Source: Stackebrandtia endophytica
GTDB lineage: Bacteria; Actinomycetota; Actinomycetes; Mycobacteriales; Micromonosporaceae
Assembly (NCBI RefSeq): GCF_006716355.1
Contig: NZ_VFOW01000001.1
Location: forward strand, 5,580,001-5,644,000
Direction: 5' to 3'
DNA length: 64,000 nucleotides
Shown: in pieces, positions 54,938-64,000 of the stretch
Layout of the letters: each line of letters opens with the position of its first letter
How positions within the stretch are numbered: position 1 is the first letter of the stretch
Translations under genes and position numbers: made by a program
Notes under the pieces: generated by a model
What the model saw: only the letters and a program-made list of their open reading frames with translations
Database searches by the model: none
What the model was told of the DNA's origin: nothing

Positions 54938-54954
54938 GGGCGGATACGCCGCCC
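54938..54954. terminator. Small bidirectional hairpin
   Basis: GGGCGG-ATACG-CCGCCC between the convergent Imm51-like and PAP2 genes; six pairs, modest. Confidence 0.45.
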
Positions 54955-54957
54955 CCG

Positions 54958-55788
54958 TCACTCGATCGACCGTCGGCGGGCCGCCATGCGCCGCAGCGAC
55001 ACCGTCCATATCGGTGATCGACTGGCCGAGCCCGCTCGTCGGTCGATGGCGGCGCGCCGACCGGCTGCCCATTTCTCCAGAAGCGTGACTGGAAAGAGCG
55101 GGATCGTCCCCCACGGAACCCGTTGGATGAGACGCAGCACCAGTACACCCAGCAGGATGCCGCCGATGCTGTCGGACAACCAGTGGTATCCCAGGTAGGT
55201 CTGGCCCATCGTCAACAGCACCGACGGTGTGATCGCGAGGAACCACCGCCACCGCCTGGGCAGCTGCGGGATCAACCAGACCGCCAAGGGCAACCAGATC
55301 GCGGTGGCGGTGGAATGGCCGGAGGGGAAGGCGTCGTATCCCTGTCCCGCGAAGAAGGTGGCGCCCGTCGCCCCCGTGTCGACCTCGGGGCACACCGGTG
55401 GACAGTCCGGCCAATGGGGGAACACCCGGTCGAACAACGGTTGCAGCTGCTTGGTGATCGCCAACAGGAGCCATGCCGCCCCAACCGGCAACAGCGGCCG
55501 GAGGCTGCGACGCATCGAGGCACACCAGATCCCGACGTAGGTGATGGCCAGCGCCTGAATCGTGGGCAGACCCAGGAACTTGAAGACCTTCGCCAGCGCC
55601 AGCGCCCAACCGGGTCGGTCGGCTTCGATGGTGTCGCGTACCGCGACGTCTATGTGCACCAGGGCCGACGGCCAGGTCAAGAGGACCGCTAGCCCGATGA
55701 ACGCCAGCAGCAGCGCCACGTCGAGGAGCCGACTTCGCGGTGGTGGACCGAACAGGGGAGGAGGGGCGGTCGCGGAACTCACGGTCAT
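54958..55788 (-). CDS. PAP2-type phosphatidic acid phosphatase
   Basis: A 276-aa six-helix membrane phosphatase. Motif 1 is around KQLQPLFDRVFP, motif 2 is PSGHS (FPSGHSTATAIWLPL), motif 3 is TYLGYHWLSDSIGG with the nucleophilic His. Catalysis should face outward. Lipid phosphates such as undecaprenyl diphosphate or phosphatidate are possible substrates. The Arg-rich cytoplasmic tail (RRMAARRRS) is unusual but unexplained. Confidence 0.87.
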   Translation of the reverse strand: MTVSSATAPPPLFGPPPRSRLLDVALLLAFIGLAVLLTWPSALVHIDVAVRDTIEADRPGWALALAKVFKFLGLPTIQALAITYVGIWCASMRRSLRPLLPVGAAWLLLAITKQLQPLFDRVFPHWPDCPPVCPEVDTGATGATFFAGQGYDAFPSGHSTATAIWLPLAVWLIPQLPRRWRWFLAITPSVLLTMGQTYLGYHWLSDSIGGILLGVLVLRLIQRVPWGTIPLFPVTLLEKWAAGRRAAIDRRAGSASRSPIWTVSLRRMAARRRSIE

Positions 55789-55931
55789 CCTTCCGGTTGA
55801 GATGGCCTCGGCCGTGGGTCACATCTGTGGCTCGGCGGAATGTATCGGCGGTGTTGGGTGTTTTGGCAGATCGATCGAATTTGTGTGATGGGTTCTGGAC
55901 AGACCAGATACCTATATGACGTCGGAGGGCC

Positions 55932-56843
55932 GTGATTGTGTTGGATCCGCAGGAGCTGTATGAGGTGACCGGGGACGTCCCCGAGGTCGGTGCGGTGCTG
56001 CTGTGTGATTTCCGGGGCTTCATGGACGCCGGTTCGGCCGCCGAGGGAGTCACCGATCACCTTTTGGATACGTTTGAATACGAGGAGATCGCGCGGTTCG
56101 ACGTTGATCAGTTGATCGACTACCGGGCGCGTCGGCCGTCGATGACCTTCGCCGCCGACCGTTGGGAGGAGTACGAGGCGCCTGAGCTGGTGGCCTACCT
56201 CCTGCGCGATGACGCCGGCCAGCCGTTCGTGCTGCTGACCGGTCACGAACCCGATTTCCAGTGGGAGCGGTTCGTCGAAGCCGTCGGACAACTGGTCGAG
56301 CGGTGGGGGATCAGCAAAACCGTCGGCATGCACGGCATCCCGATGGGCGCACCGCACACCCGGCCGTTGGGGATCACCGCGCACGCCAGCCGGCCGGAGC
56401 TGTTGGGTGGGCGTCAATCGGTGTTCAACCGGCTTCGGGTTCCCGGCAACGTGTTGGCGTTGCTGGAGTTGCGGTTGGGAGAGGCGGGCCACGATGCGTT
56501 GGGGTTCGCCGTTCACGTACCTCACTACCTGGCCCAGTCGGCCTACCCGGCGGCATCGGTGGCGTTGCTGGAGACGATCGCCTCGACGACCGGGTTGGTG
56601 ATTCCGTTGGAGGAGCTGCGGGAGGCCGCCCGCCAGACCGATGGCGAGGTCGACGAGCAGGTCCGTGCTTCCGCCGAGGTGACCGAGGTCGTCGAGGCTC
56701 TGGAACGGCAGTACGACATGTTCGCCGACTCGGTGGCGCGGGAGAATCTGCTCGTCGACGACGAGAGTGAACTTCCCACCGCCGATGAACTGGGCGCCGA
56801 GTTGGAGCGTTTCCTCGCCGATCAGCGAGGCAAGGAGTCCTGA
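55932..56843 (+). CDS. PAC2 family protein
   Basis: A 303-aa protein of the PAC2 (proteasome assembly chaperone 2-like) family, common in actinobacteria with proteasomes. Seen: GAVLLCDFRGFMDAGSAAEGVTDHLLDTF, DYRARRP, GMHGIPMGAPHTRPLGITAHAS, and VPHYLAQSAYPAASVALLE. C-terminal helices are acidic (LVDDESELPTADELGAELERF). GGAGGG precedes GTG 55932. The precise role is unknown. Confidence 0.85.
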   Translation: MIVLDPQELYEVTGDVPEVGAVLLCDFRGFMDAGSAAEGVTDHLLDTFEYEEIARFDVDQLIDYRARRPSMTFAADRWEEYEAPELVAYLLRDDAGQPFVLLTGHEPDFQWERFVEAVGQLVERWGISKTVGMHGIPMGAPHTRPLGITAHASRPELLGGRQSVFNRLRVPGNVLALLELRLGEAGHDALGFAVHVPHYLAQSAYPAASVALLETIASTTGLVIPLEELREAARQTDGEVDEQVRASAEVTEVVEALERQYDMFADSVARENLLVDDESELPTADELGAELERFLADQRGKES

Positions 56844-56880
56844 CGGCCGAGGGGGCTGCGGCCGAAATCCGGTGTGTCGG

Positions 56881-57771
56881 CTATCGGGTGGCTTCCAGGT
56901 GCTCGATGAGGATGCGTCGAAGTTCCTGGGCCGCGCGCGTGGGGGCGACGTCCTTGCGGTGCGCGACCGCGATCGACCGCTGCAATCCGGGTCGTTCGAA
57001 CGGTGTGACCCGCAGTCCCGATCGGGCCGCGACCATGTGCGGCACCACGGCCATGCCGAGTCCGGCTCGTACGAATCCGAGGACGGCGTCCATCTCGCCG
57101 CCTTCGACGGTGAAGGTGGGTTCGAACCCGGCCACCCGGCAGGCGGCGGTCGTGAACTCGCGCAGGTCGTAGCCCTGTCGGAACATCACGAGGGGTTGGT
57201 CGCGAAGGTCGTCGACCCGGATGCGGCCGCGCCGTACCGGGGCGGGGTGGTCGGGGGTCGACACCACCACGAGTTCCTCGCGAAGCAGTTCGGTGGCCGC
57301 CAGTGCGGGCACCACGCCGCGTTGCGGGGTGATGATGAGCGCCAGGTCCAGTTCTCCGCCGGCGAGGGTGCGGATGAGGTTCTGTGAACCGTTCTCCTCG
57401 ATGTGCAGTTCGACCTTGGGGTAGGTGTCGTGGAAGCGGCGTAGGACGTCGGGGACGAGGGTGGCGCACAGGCTGGGGGTGGCGCCGAGGCGGACCCGTC
57501 CCCGATTCAGATGTACGGCGTCGGCGACTTCGCGTCGTGCCGTGTCGGTGTCGGCGAGGATGCGCCGCGCCAACGGAAGCAGCGCCTCCCCGGCGTCGGT
57601 GAGGGTGATGTTTCCCCTGGCGCGGTGGAACAGTTCGGTGCCCAGGTCAGCTTCGAGGCTGCGGATCTGTTGGGACAGTGACGGCTGCGCCACGTGCAGT
57701 AGTTCGGCGGCTCGGGTGAAGTGCCTTGTGTCACAGACGGTGACGAAGGAACGGAGTTGGTTTAGCTGCAC
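56881..57771 (-). CDS. LysR family transcriptional regulator
   Basis: A 297-aa LTTR. N-terminal HTH residues 1-60 (QLNQLRSFVTVCDTRHFTRAAELLHVAQPSLSQQIRSLEADLG), then the periplasmic-binding-like effector domain. Segments AATELLREELVVVSTPDHP and DAVLGFVRAGLGMAVVPHMVA are typical. No paired redox Cys like OxyR is obvious (one Cys at TTAACRVAG). GTG 57771 gives MQLNQLRS, the usual start. Divergent from sdhC, with a palindrome between them; probable regulator of sdhCAB and itself. Confidence 0.9.
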   Translation of the reverse strand: MQLNQLRSFVTVCDTRHFTRAAELLHVAQPSLSQQIRSLEADLGTELFHRARGNITLTDAGEALLPLARRILADTDTARREVADAVHLNRGRVRLGATPSLCATLVPDVLRRFHDTYPKVELHIEENGSQNLIRTLAGGELDLALIITPQRGVVPALAATELLREELVVVSTPDHPAPVRRGRIRVDDLRDQPLVMFRQGYDLREFTTAACRVAGFEPTFTVEGGEMDAVLGFVRAGLGMAVVPHMVAARSGLRVTPFERPGLQRSIAVAHRKDVAPTRAAQELRRILIEHLEATR

Positions 57772-57779
57772 GCTCAAAT

Positions 57780-57796
57780 GATAGGCATTGGCTATC
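57780..57796. promoter_or_regulatory. Candidate LysR/OxyR-type operator ATAG-N7-CTAT
   Basis: GATAGGCATTGGCTATC, an interrupted palindrome with 5-bp arms, nine bases from the LysR start codon and upstream of the sdhC -10. ATAG-N7-CTAT is the exact spacing of the OxyR core site, though the inner conserved T and A are absent. Confidence 0.55.
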
Positions 57797-57840
57797 GAAA
57801 CCACAAAGATCATGTCTTTGACGAAATGACCCGCGCTTTT

Positions 57841-57846
57841 TAGCAT
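57841..57846 (+). promoter_or_regulatory. -10 element for sdhCAB
   Basis: TAGCAT ends eight bases before ATG 57855, so the sdhC transcript is probably leaderless. The LysR operator is about 45 bases upstream, in the -60 to -75 range where LTTR activators bind. Confidence 0.5.
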
Positions 57847-57854
57847 CGGGATTC

Positions 57855-58598
57855 ATGGCCCTAGATACCCGGGGAAAGAACCCGGTCACGAAAACCACGC
57901 CGAAGAAGTCGGCTTCGAAACGCGCGGGTCGCCCCGCCGCGCTGTGGCAGTCAACGATCGGCAAGAAGGTGATCATGGCGGTCACCGGACTGGTCATGAT
58001 CGGTTACCTTCTGGCGCACATGGTCGGGAACCTGAAGGTGTTCTCCGGCGCGGAGAGCTTCAACGACTACTCGCACTGGCTGCGTGAGCTGGGATCCCCG
58101 GTGCTGCCCAACTCGGGCTTCCTGTGGATCATGCGGGTCCTGCTGGTGGTCAGCGTCGTCGCGCACATCGTGGCGGCGGTGCAGTTGACCAAGCGCAACG
58201 TCGCCGGGCAACCCAAGACGCAGTCGAAGAAGCGACTCGGCGGAACCTACATCGCGTTCACCATGCGTTCGGGCGGCATCGTGTTGGCCCTGTTCGTGAT
58301 CTGGCATCTGCTGGACCTCACGACGCTGACGGTCAACGAGCGCGCCGAGGTCGGACATCCCTACGAGAACCTCGTGGCCACGTTCAGCACCTGGTACGGC
58401 AACGTGATCTACATCGCGGCGCTGGTGGCGTTGGGTCTGCACCTGCGTCACGGAATCTGGTCGGCGGCCCAGACCCTGGGTGTGGGTACGGCTCGCCGCA
58501 ACCTGGCGGTGCGCGCGGGAGCGAATCTGGTGGCCTTGGCTATTTCCGGCGGTTTCATCCTGATCCCGTTGGCAGTGATGACGGGAGTGGTGAGTTAA
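57855..58598 (+). CDS. sdhC: Succinate dehydrogenase cytochrome b subunit (single-subunit, type B)
   Basis: A 247-aa membrane anchor with five helices, the b558 family that binds two hemes and replaces SdhC plus SdhD. Seen: [29 protein letters not shown] (heme His), [30 protein letters not shown] and [18 protein letters not shown]. It carries quinone reduction. First gene of sdhCAB. Basic N-terminus ([19 protein letters not shown]) is cytoplasmic. Confidence 0.93.
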   Translation: MALDTRGKNPVTKTTPKKSASKRAGRPAALWQSTIGKKVIMAVTGLVMIGYLLAHMVGNLKVFSGAESFNDYSHWLRELGSPVLPNSGFLWIMRVLLVVSVVAHIVAAVQLTKRNVAGQPKTQSKKRLGGTYIAFTMRSGGIVLALFVIWHLLDLTTLTVNERAEVGHPYENLVATFSTWYGNVIYIAALVALGLHLRHGIWSAAQTLGVGTARRNLAVRAGANLVALAISGGFILIPLAVMTGVVS

Positions 58599-58600
58599 CG

Positions 58601-60541
58601 ATGAGCGGTATCGGTGAATACACCGTCGGCGATCCCATCGCCGACGCCAAGGCGCCGGGTGGACCGGTCGAGAAGCGGTGGGAGCGTCGCCGTTTCGAGG
58701 CCAAACTGGTCAACCCGGCCAACAAGCGCAAGCTGTCGGTGATCGTGGTGGGCACCGGCCTGGCCGGTGGCGCGGCCGCGGCCACGTTGGGGGAGCTGGG
58801 TTACCAGGTCAAGAGCTACTGTTACCAGGATTCGCCGCGGCGGGCGCACTCCATCGCCGCGCAGGGTGGGATCAACGCCGCCAAGAACTACCGCAACGAC
58901 GGCGACAGTGTGCACCGGTTGTTCTACGACACGGTCAAGGGCGGGGACTTCCGTGCACGTGAGTCCAATGTGCACCGCCTCGCCGAGGTGTCGGTGGAGA
59001 TCATCGACCAGTGCGTGGCGCAGGGTGTGCCGTTCGCCCGCGAGTACGGCGGTCTGCTGGACACCCGCTCCTTCGGCGGCGCACAGGTGTCGCGCACCTT
59101 CTACGCCCGTGGCCAGACGGGCCAGCAGCTGCTGCTGGGGGCGTACCAGGCGCTGGAGCGTCAGATCGCGGCCGGAACCGTCGAGATGTTCGACCGGCAC
59201 GAGATGCTCGAACTGATCGTCGTGGACGGTCGGGCGCGAGGCATCGTGGTGCGCGACCTGGTCAGCGGCACGGTCACCACCGAGTACGCCGACGCGGTCG
59301 TGTTGGCATCCGGTGGCTACGGCAACGTGTTCTTCCTGTCGACCAACGCCAAGGGCTGCAACGTCACCGCGACCTGGCGGGCCCACCGCAAGGGCGCGTT
59401 GTTCGCCAACCCCTGCTACACCCAGATTCACCCCACCTGCATCCCGGTCGCCGGCGACCACCAGTCGAAGCTCACCCTGATGTCGGAGTCGTTGCGCAAC
59501 GACGGTCGGGTGTGGGTCCCCAAGAAGCCGGGCGACGGCCGGGCCCCCGGGGACATCCCCGAAGACGAGCGCGACTACTACCTGGAGCGCATCTACCCGT
59601 CGTTCGGCAACCTGGTTCCCCGCGACATCGCCTCCCGCGCCGCCAAGAACGTCTGCGATTCCGGACTGGGTGTGGGCTCCTCCGGGTTGGGCGTCTACCT
59701 GGACTTCGCCGACGCGATCGGCCGCCTGGGCCGCGACGCCGTGGAAGCCAAGTACGGCAACCTGTTCGAGATGTACGAACGCATCACCGGTGAGAACCCG
59801 TACGAGATGCCGATGCGCATCTACCCGGCGGTGCACTACACCATGGGTGGCCTGTGGGTCGACTACGACCTGCAGTCGAACATCCCCGGCCTGTTCGTGA
59901 TCGGTGAGGCCAACTTCTCCGACCACGGTGCCAACCGACTGGGCGCCTCGGCACTGATGCAGGGCCTGGCAGACGGCTACTTCGTCCTGCCCAACACCAT
60001 CAGCGACTACCTGTCGGCCGGTCCGTTCGAGAAGCTCTCCGACGACCACCCCGATGTGGTGGCGACCCGTGACCAGGTCACCGACCGCATCGAGAAGCTG
60101 CTGGCCGTCAACGGTGACCGCACCGTTGACTCCTTCCACCGCGAACTCGGCCACATCATGTGGGAGTACTGCGGAATGGAACGCACCGACGCCGGTCTGC
60201 GCAAGGCCATCGGCTTGATCCGCGACCTGAAGACGGAGTTCTGGCAGCGCGTCAAGGTTCCCGGGCAGGGCGCCGAGTTCAACCAGTCATTGGAGCGGGC
60301 CGGCCGGGTCGCCGACTTCTTCGAACTGGCCGAACTGATGTGTGTGGACGCGTTGCACCGCACCGAATCCTGCGGCGGACACTTCCGCGGCGAAAGCCAG
60401 ACCGAGGACGGCGAAGCCAGGCGTGACGACGAGAACTTCTCGTACGTCGCGGCGTGGGAGTTCGGTGACGACCAGCCCACCCTGCATCGCGAAGACCTCG
60501 AATTCGAGTACGTCAAGCCGACCCAGCGGAGCTACAAATGA
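58601..60541 (+). CDS. sdhA: Succinate dehydrogenase flavoprotein subunit
   Basis: A 646-aa SdhA. FAD-binding [19 protein letters not shown], the covalent-FAD His in [18 protein letters not shown], the substrate region [18 protein letters not shown], and [13 protein letters not shown] and [17 protein letters not shown]. Oxidises succinate (or reduces fumarate) in the TCA cycle. ATG 58601 follows the sdhC stop by two bases; the longer frame upstream is antisignal shadow in sdhC. Overlaps sdhB (ATGA). Confidence 0.96.
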   Translation: MSGIGEYTVGDPIADAKAPGGPVEKRWERRRFEAKLVNPANKRKLSVIVVGTGLAGGAAAATLGELGYQVKSYCYQDSPRRAHSIAAQGGINAAKNYRNDGDSVHRLFYDTVKGGDFRARESNVHRLAEVSVEIIDQCVAQGVPFAREYGGLLDTRSFGGAQVSRTFYARGQTGQQLLLGAYQALERQIAAGTVEMFDRHEMLELIVVDGRARGIVVRDLVSGTVTTEYADAVVLASGGYGNVFFLSTNAKGCNVTATWRAHRKGALFANPCYTQIHPTCIPVAGDHQSKLTLMSESLRNDGRVWVPKKPGDGRAPGDIPEDERDYYLERIYPSFGNLVPRDIASRAAKNVCDSGLGVGSSGLGVYLDFADAIGRLGRDAVEAKYGNLFEMYERITGENPYEMPMRIYPAVHYTMGGLWVDYDLQSNIPGLFVIGEANFSDHGANRLGASALMQGLADGYFVLPNTISDYLSAGPFEKLSDDHPDVVATRDQVTDRIEKLLAVNGDRTVDSFHRELGHIMWEYCGMERTDAGLRKAIGLIRDLKTEFWQRVKVPGQGAEFNQSLERAGRVADFFELAELMCVDALHRTESCGGHFRGESQTEDGEARRDDENFSYVAAWEFGDDQPTLHREDLEFEYVKPTQRSYK

Positions 60542-61284
60542 AACTCAACCTACGAATCTGGCGGCAGGCCGGGCTCGCCCACCGCGGCGAAATGGTCACC
60601 TACGTGCTCGAGGACGTCTCCCCGGACATGTCGTTCCTGGAGATGTTGGACGTCCTCAACGAGCGGCTCACGCTCGACGGTGAGGACCCCATCGCGTTCG
60701 ACCACGACTGCCGTGAGGGCATCTGCGGCATGTGCTCGCTGACCATCGACGGTCAACCGCACGGCCCGGAGAAGGCCACGACCGCCTGTCAGCTGCACAT
60801 GCGGCACTACAAGGACGGCGACACCATCACCATCGAACCATGGCGCGCCAAGGCGTTCCCGGTGGTGAAGGACCTGGTCGTCGACCGGTCGGGCTTCGAC
60901 AACGTGATCGCCGCCGGCGGTTACATCTCCGCCCCGACCGGAGCCGCGCCCGACGCCCACTCCATGCCGGTGCCCAAGGCCGACGCCGACGCCGCGTTCG
61001 AGAACGCGGCCTGCATCGGGTGCGGTGCCTGCGTCGCCGCCTGTCCCAACGGTTCGGCGATGCTGTTCACCGCAGCCAAGGTCGTGCACCTCAACACGCT
61101 GCCGCAGGGTGAGGCCGAACGGCAGACCCGAGTTCTCGACATGGTCGATGCGATGGACGACGCCGGGTTCGGCGGCTGCACCCTCACCGGGGAATGTGCC
61201 ACCGCCTGCCCGAAGGGCATCCCGCTGGAGAGCATCAGCACCTTGAACCGCGAGTACCTGAAGGCGTCGCTGAAGCGAGTCTGA
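60538..61284 (+). CDS. sdhB: Succinate dehydrogenase iron-sulfur subunit
   Basis: A 248-aa SdhB with all three clusters: [2Fe-2S] ligands CREGICGMC plus a later Cys (TTACQLH), then [14 protein letters not shown] and [17 protein letters not shown] for [4Fe-4S] and [3Fe-4S]. Passes electrons from FAD to the membrane hemes/quinone. Last gene of the operon, followed by a strong terminator. Confidence 0.96.
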   Translation: MKLNLRIWRQAGLAHRGEMVTYVLEDVSPDMSFLEMLDVLNERLTLDGEDPIAFDHDCREGICGMCSLTIDGQPHGPEKATTACQLHMRHYKDGDTITIEPWRAKAFPVVKDLVVDRSGFDNVIAAGGYISAPTGAAPDAHSMPVPKADADAAFENAACIGCGACVAACPNGSAMLFTAAKVVHLNTLPQGEAERQTRVLDMVDAMDDAGFGGCTLTGECATACPKGIPLESISTLNREYLKASLKRV

Positions 61285-61297
61285 TCGTCGAAGCCAT

Positions 61298-61332
61298 CGA
61301 TGGGGGAGCGTGCCCGGCACGCTCCCCCATCG
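61298..61332 (+). terminator. Terminator of sdhCAB
   Basis: Stem of about 16 bp (CGATGGGGGAGCGTGC and complement) with a 3-base loop, then TTT, directly after sdhB. Confidence 0.85.
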
Positions 61333-61367
61333 TTTCGGCCTGACGGCTCGAAGACGACGAAACCACC

Positions 61368-61383
61368 TAGGCTGGTCATCGTG
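61368..61383 (+). promoter_or_regulatory. -10 element for leaderless histidine kinase transcript
   Basis: TAGGCT (61368-61373) plus seven bases GGTCATC then GTG 61381, the same geometry as at uvrC. No -35 stands out, and the sdhCAB terminator is immediately upstream. Confidence 0.55.
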
Positions 61384-62547
61384 ACCGATATCGACGACAC
61401 CGACGAGGTGCTGGGCGCGGTGAGTACCGCGGTGCTGGCGGTGACCCGGCATCTGTCGGTGGCCGAGGTCCTGGAGGTCATCGTTCGATCGGCGCGCCGA
61501 TTGCTGGGCGCCCGCTATGCCGCCCTGGGTATCCCCGATGACGAGGGTGGGTTCGCCGAGTTCATCGCCGACGGCGTATCGGATCGACAGCGGGAGCGGA
61601 TCGGCCCGCTTCCCCGGCAGCACGGCATGTTGGCGGCGTTGCTCCGTGGCGGCGAGACCATTCGGGTCCCCGACATCCAGGCCGACCCCCGGTTCGGTTG
61701 GTGGCCCAAGGCTCATCCGGTCATGTCGGGGTTTCTCGGCGTACCGATCGTCGACGGTGACGACGTCGTCGGCATCGTGTTCCTGGCCAACAAGATCAGT
61801 GGCTCCGAGTTCGACGAACGCGACGAGCGGATCCTCACCCTGTTCGCCGCCCATGCCGCGATCGCACTGGCCAATGCCCGACTCTACGAGCGCAGCCTGG
61901 AGCTGTCGGTGGTGGAGGAACGCAATCGGCTGGCTCGCGAGCTGCACGACGTGGTCGCTCAACAGTTGTTCTCACTGCGGCTGACCGCGCGCAGCGCGGC
62001 CGCGTTGTTGGAGACCCGACCCGCCGAGGCGGCCCGGCTGTTGGAGCGGGTGGAGGAGCTGTCGGGAACGGCGATCGACGAACTGCGATCGGTGATCGTG
62101 GAACTGCGTCCGGCCGAATTGGACTCCAGTGGACTGGTCGACACGGTTCGCAAGTTCGTCGAACTGGCCGGCCGCACCCACGGGGTGACGACGGAGTTCT
62201 CCGCCGAGGGGGAGCTCCTCCTGAGCCGCGCCGGTGAGGTGGAGGTGCTGCGCATGGTCCAGGAAGCCGTTCACAATGCCCTGCGTCACGCCCGCGCCGA
62301 CCTGGTCACCGTGGCGCTCCGCGGCGGGGAGAGCATCGTCATGACCGTCGGCGACAACGGTGAGGGGTTCGATCCGCAGTCCGGCACACCGCGCGGCCTG
62401 GGACTGTTGTCGATGACCGAACGTACCGAACGCCTGGGCGGGCGGATCGACATCGATGCGCGGCCCGGTGAGGGAACCACCGTGACCGTGACGATCCCCT
62501 GTGAACAGCCCACCGCCCGACAGGCCTCTATCGAAGGTGAATCGTGA
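61381..62547 (+). CDS. GAF-domain sensor histidine kinase (NarL-type pair)
   Basis: A 388-aa cytoplasmic kinase. GAF domain about residues 20-170 (LSVAEVLEVIVRSARRLLGARYAALGI ... GFLGVPIVDGDDVVGIVFLANK), HisKA_3 with the phosphorylated His189 in RNRLARELHDVVAQQLF, and HATPase N/G boxes EAVHNALRHARA, DNGEGFDP, GLGLLSMTERTERLGG. No membrane segment. Its GAF domain lacks visible heme-specific markers, so the ligand is unknown. GTG 61381 chosen for the leaderless promoter. Overlaps the response regulator. Confidence 0.92.
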   Translation: MTDIDDTDEVLGAVSTAVLAVTRHLSVAEVLEVIVRSARRLLGARYAALGIPDDEGGFAEFIADGVSDRQRERIGPLPRQHGMLAALLRGGETIRVPDIQADPRFGWWPKAHPVMSGFLGVPIVDGDDVVGIVFLANKISGSEFDERDERILTLFAAHAAIALANARLYERSLELSVVEERNRLARELHDVVAQQLFSLRLTARSAAALLETRPAEAARLLERVEELSGTAIDELRSVIVELRPAELDSSGLVDTVRKFVELAGRTHGVTTEFSAEGELLLSRAGEVEVLRMVQEAVHNALRHARADLVTVALRGGESIVMTVGDNGEGFDPQSGTPRGLGLLSMTERTERLGGRIDIDARPGEGTTVTVTIPCEQPTARQASIEGES

Positions 62548-63185
62548 CGACCGAGACAGCCGAACAGGATCAGTCGGTATCGGTGTTGATCGCCGACGAT
62601 CATCCGGTGGTGCGGCAGGGGTTGCGCACGTTCCTGGAGCTGCAACCCGGCCTACGGATCGTCGGCGAAGCCGCCGACGGAGACGAGACCCTGCAACACA
62701 TCGAGAAGCTTCACCCCGACGTCGTGCTGCTGGACCTGCACATGCCGGGCCGGTCGGGTCAGGAGGTGTTGGCCGTCCTGGCCGAACGCGGTGATCCCGC
62801 TCGGGTGATCGTGCTGACCTCGGTCACCGATTCACGCGAGGTGGCGCCGGCGATACAGGCCGGTGCCGCCGGGTTCCTCTACAAGGACGTCGATCCTGAT
62901 TCTCTGGCTCGGGCGATTCGGTCGGTCCATGAGGGACAGGTCCTGTTCGCGCCGGGTGCGGTGGCGGCCATGGCGGCGGGTCCGGCACCGCAACTGTCCC
63001 AGCTGACCGATCGGGAACGACAGGTGCTGTCGCTGGTTGCGGCGGGTCTGTCGAACCGGCAGATCTCGACCCGTCTGACGGTGGCCGAGAAGACCGTCAA
63101 AACCCACCTGTCGAGCATCTTCCGCAAACTCGGGGTCACCGACCGCACCCAGGCGGCCCTGTACGCGGTACGACATGGTCTCTAG
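62544..63185 (+). CDS. NarL/FixJ family response regulator
   Basis: A 213-aa two-domain regulator: receiver with acidic pocket DDH, phospho-Asp64 in [10 protein letters not shown], and conserved T/K (VLTSVT; YKDVD), then a LuxR HTH ([45 protein letters not shown]). GTG 62544 overlaps the kinase stop (GTGA). Regulon unknown. The 88 bases after it hold no supported gene. Confidence 0.94.
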   Translation: [213 protein letters not shown]

Positions 63186-63273
63186 CGGGTCGCCGACCTT
63201 GTTTGCGTGCATGCCCTGCCCGTCTGGGTAGTACAGCAGCAGGTTTAACGACGGCCCCTCAAGGAGCTCCGGT

Positions 63274-63498
63274 ATGTGCCGACTGCCCGGCGTCGCTGCG
63301 AATCCACTCGCCTGGAGAACCGCTCGCTTAGTCGTGAATGGAATGTTCGCTGTGCCGCACATTCAGGACGTGAACGATCTGTTGACCGAGGTAATACCCG
63401 GGGCACAACGGATCGACATGCCCGACACCGGCCACTCTCCGCCTCTGGAACGGCCGGTGGAGAGTACCGCCATTCAAGCGGGCTTCGCGTCGGGTTGA
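63274..63498 (+). pseudogene. Alpha/beta-hydrolase C-terminal remnant
   Basis: Seventy-four codons whose second half (VPHIQDVNDLLTEVIPGAQRIDMPDTGHSPPLERPVE) matches the end of alpha/beta hydrolases, including the catalytic-His strand (TGHSPPLERP). The nucleophile and core are missing. ATG 63274 has AAGGAG at good spacing, so the fragment could still be translated. More likely a decayed gene. Confidence 0.5.
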
Positions 63499-63576
63499 GC
63501 GGACTCCCTCCGGCGAGGGAGCCGAACCCCGCCGCCGGGTGAGGAGAACCGGGCTCGGAATTCGCACCATGGAGTC

Positions 63577-64000
63577 ATGAAGCGACCAATTCTTCCCATC
63601 ATGACCGCCGCGGCCGGTGCCGTCGCCTACTCCGTGTCCAAAGTCGACCTCGCATTCCGTGGTGAACTGGGAATGCCGGGATTCCCGGCGCCTCGGGCCG
63701 CCTACGACAGTTACGAGCCGTTCTCCGGCCAACTGTCCAATGCGGCCATGGGCGTGCTGCTGGTCCTGCTGATCCTTGCGTTGGCTCGACTGCCGACCAA
63801 CCGGTGGGCGCGTCGAGCGCTGTTGATCGGCAACGGCGTGGCCGTCACCGTGATCGGGCTCGGCGTCGCCGGGTTCGCCGTTCGTGCGACCGGGGCGGTG
63901 CCCTGGCTGGGTGCACCCGCCGACGGTGCGGCCGCCTGGATCGCCTTGGCGGTGGGTGCGCTGTGGACGGTGGCCTGGTCGGTGGCGATTCGTAGGGCGG
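63577..64000 (+). CDS. Membrane protein, 3' end beyond window
   Basis: A frame open from ATG 63577 to the window end (141 complete codons). N-terminal segment ILPIMTAAAGAVAYSVSKVDLAFRGELG, then hydrophobic helices (NAAMGVLLVLLILALARL; LLIGNGVAVTVIGLGVAGFAVRA; AAWIALAVGALWTVAWSVAI). Only a short GGAG lies close before ATG. No family recognised. Confidence 0.6.
   Translation, partial: MKRPILPIMTAAAGAVAYSVSKVDLAFRGELGMPGFPAPRAAYDSYEPFSGQLSNAAMGVLLVLLILALARLPTNRWARRALLIGNGVAVTVIGLGVAGFAVRATGAVPWLGAPADGAAAWIALAVGALWTVAWSVAIRRA

Overview
The window is 64 kb of high-GC, gene-dense chromosomal DNA from an actinobacterium. Several things point that way: RbpA-family RNA polymerase-binding proteins, WhiA, OpcA, SufR, a split Lnt/Ppm1 pair, GTG/TTG start codons, and many genes whose -10 element (TANNNT) ends 7 to 8 bases before the start codon, as in leaderless actinobacterial mRNAs. 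The gene order resembles Micromonosporaceae/Glycomycetaceae-type chromosomes, but that placement is inference. Almost everything is core metabolism and housekeeping. I see no rRNA, convincing tRNA, insertion sequence, prophage or CRISPR array.

Layout. 1-3.6 kb: end of lnt, ppm1-type mannosyltransferase, fxsA, rbpA, then about 0.75 kb with little coding signal, then thymidine kinase. 3.8-9.2 kb: a secreted, membrane-anchored protein, a glycerophosphodiesterase/MFS pair, and an Hsp70-like ATPase that carries a membrane anchor instead of a peptide-binding domain. 9.2-20.5 kb: uvrC, then rapZ-yvcK-whiA, then gap-pgk-tpiA, an oligopeptide-type binding lipoprotein, secG and a second RbpA paralogue. 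20.6-22.4 kb: small accessory genes (HTH/DUF2975 pair with an AT-rich operator-like region, Nudix, SnoaL-like).

22.5-30.8 kb: a minus-strand pentose-phosphate/glycolysis operon, transcribed tkt-tal-pgi-zwf-opcA-pgl, with two strong intra-operon hairpins. 31-34.7 kb: the heme O/A synthases ctaB and ctaA, with an ATP-grasp enzyme and a CPBP protease between them. 34.8-42.2 kb: the complete Fe-S assembly operon sufR-sufB-sufD-Rieske-sufC-sufS-sufU-sufT, followed by an acVLRF1 ribosome-rescue hydrolase. CtaA and SufR are divergent.

42.3-50.7 kb: an M23 peptidase with a probable c-di-AMP riboswitch leader, divergent from an ABC-F ATPase that has its own long leader with a tiny leaderless uORF; an EEP phosphodiesterase whose reading frame runs antisense into the ABC-F gene; a polytopic membrane protein; a small HTH protein; an enoyl-CoA hydratase; and an ABC exporter. 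50.8-52.2 kb: a recently duplicated membrane-protein pair plus the remnant of a third copy. 52.2-56.8 kb: VOC protein, an SDR-QueA-like pair, an Imm51-like protein, PAP2 phosphatase and a PAC2 protein. 56.9-61.3 kb: a LysR regulator divergent from sdhCAB, with an ATAG-N7-CTAT palindrome between them. 61.4-64 kb: a GAF histidine kinase/NarL-type regulator pair, an alpha/beta-hydrolase remnant, and the start of a membrane protein that runs off the end.

No single obvious new defence or biosynthetic system stands out. The parts most worth a second look are regulatory and structural: the 33-bp tandem repeat captured by the tpiA C-terminus, the back-to-back ABC-F/M23 leaders, the membrane-anchored Hsp70 lookalike, the QueA homologue without visible queuosine partners, and the amplified membrane-protein repeat.
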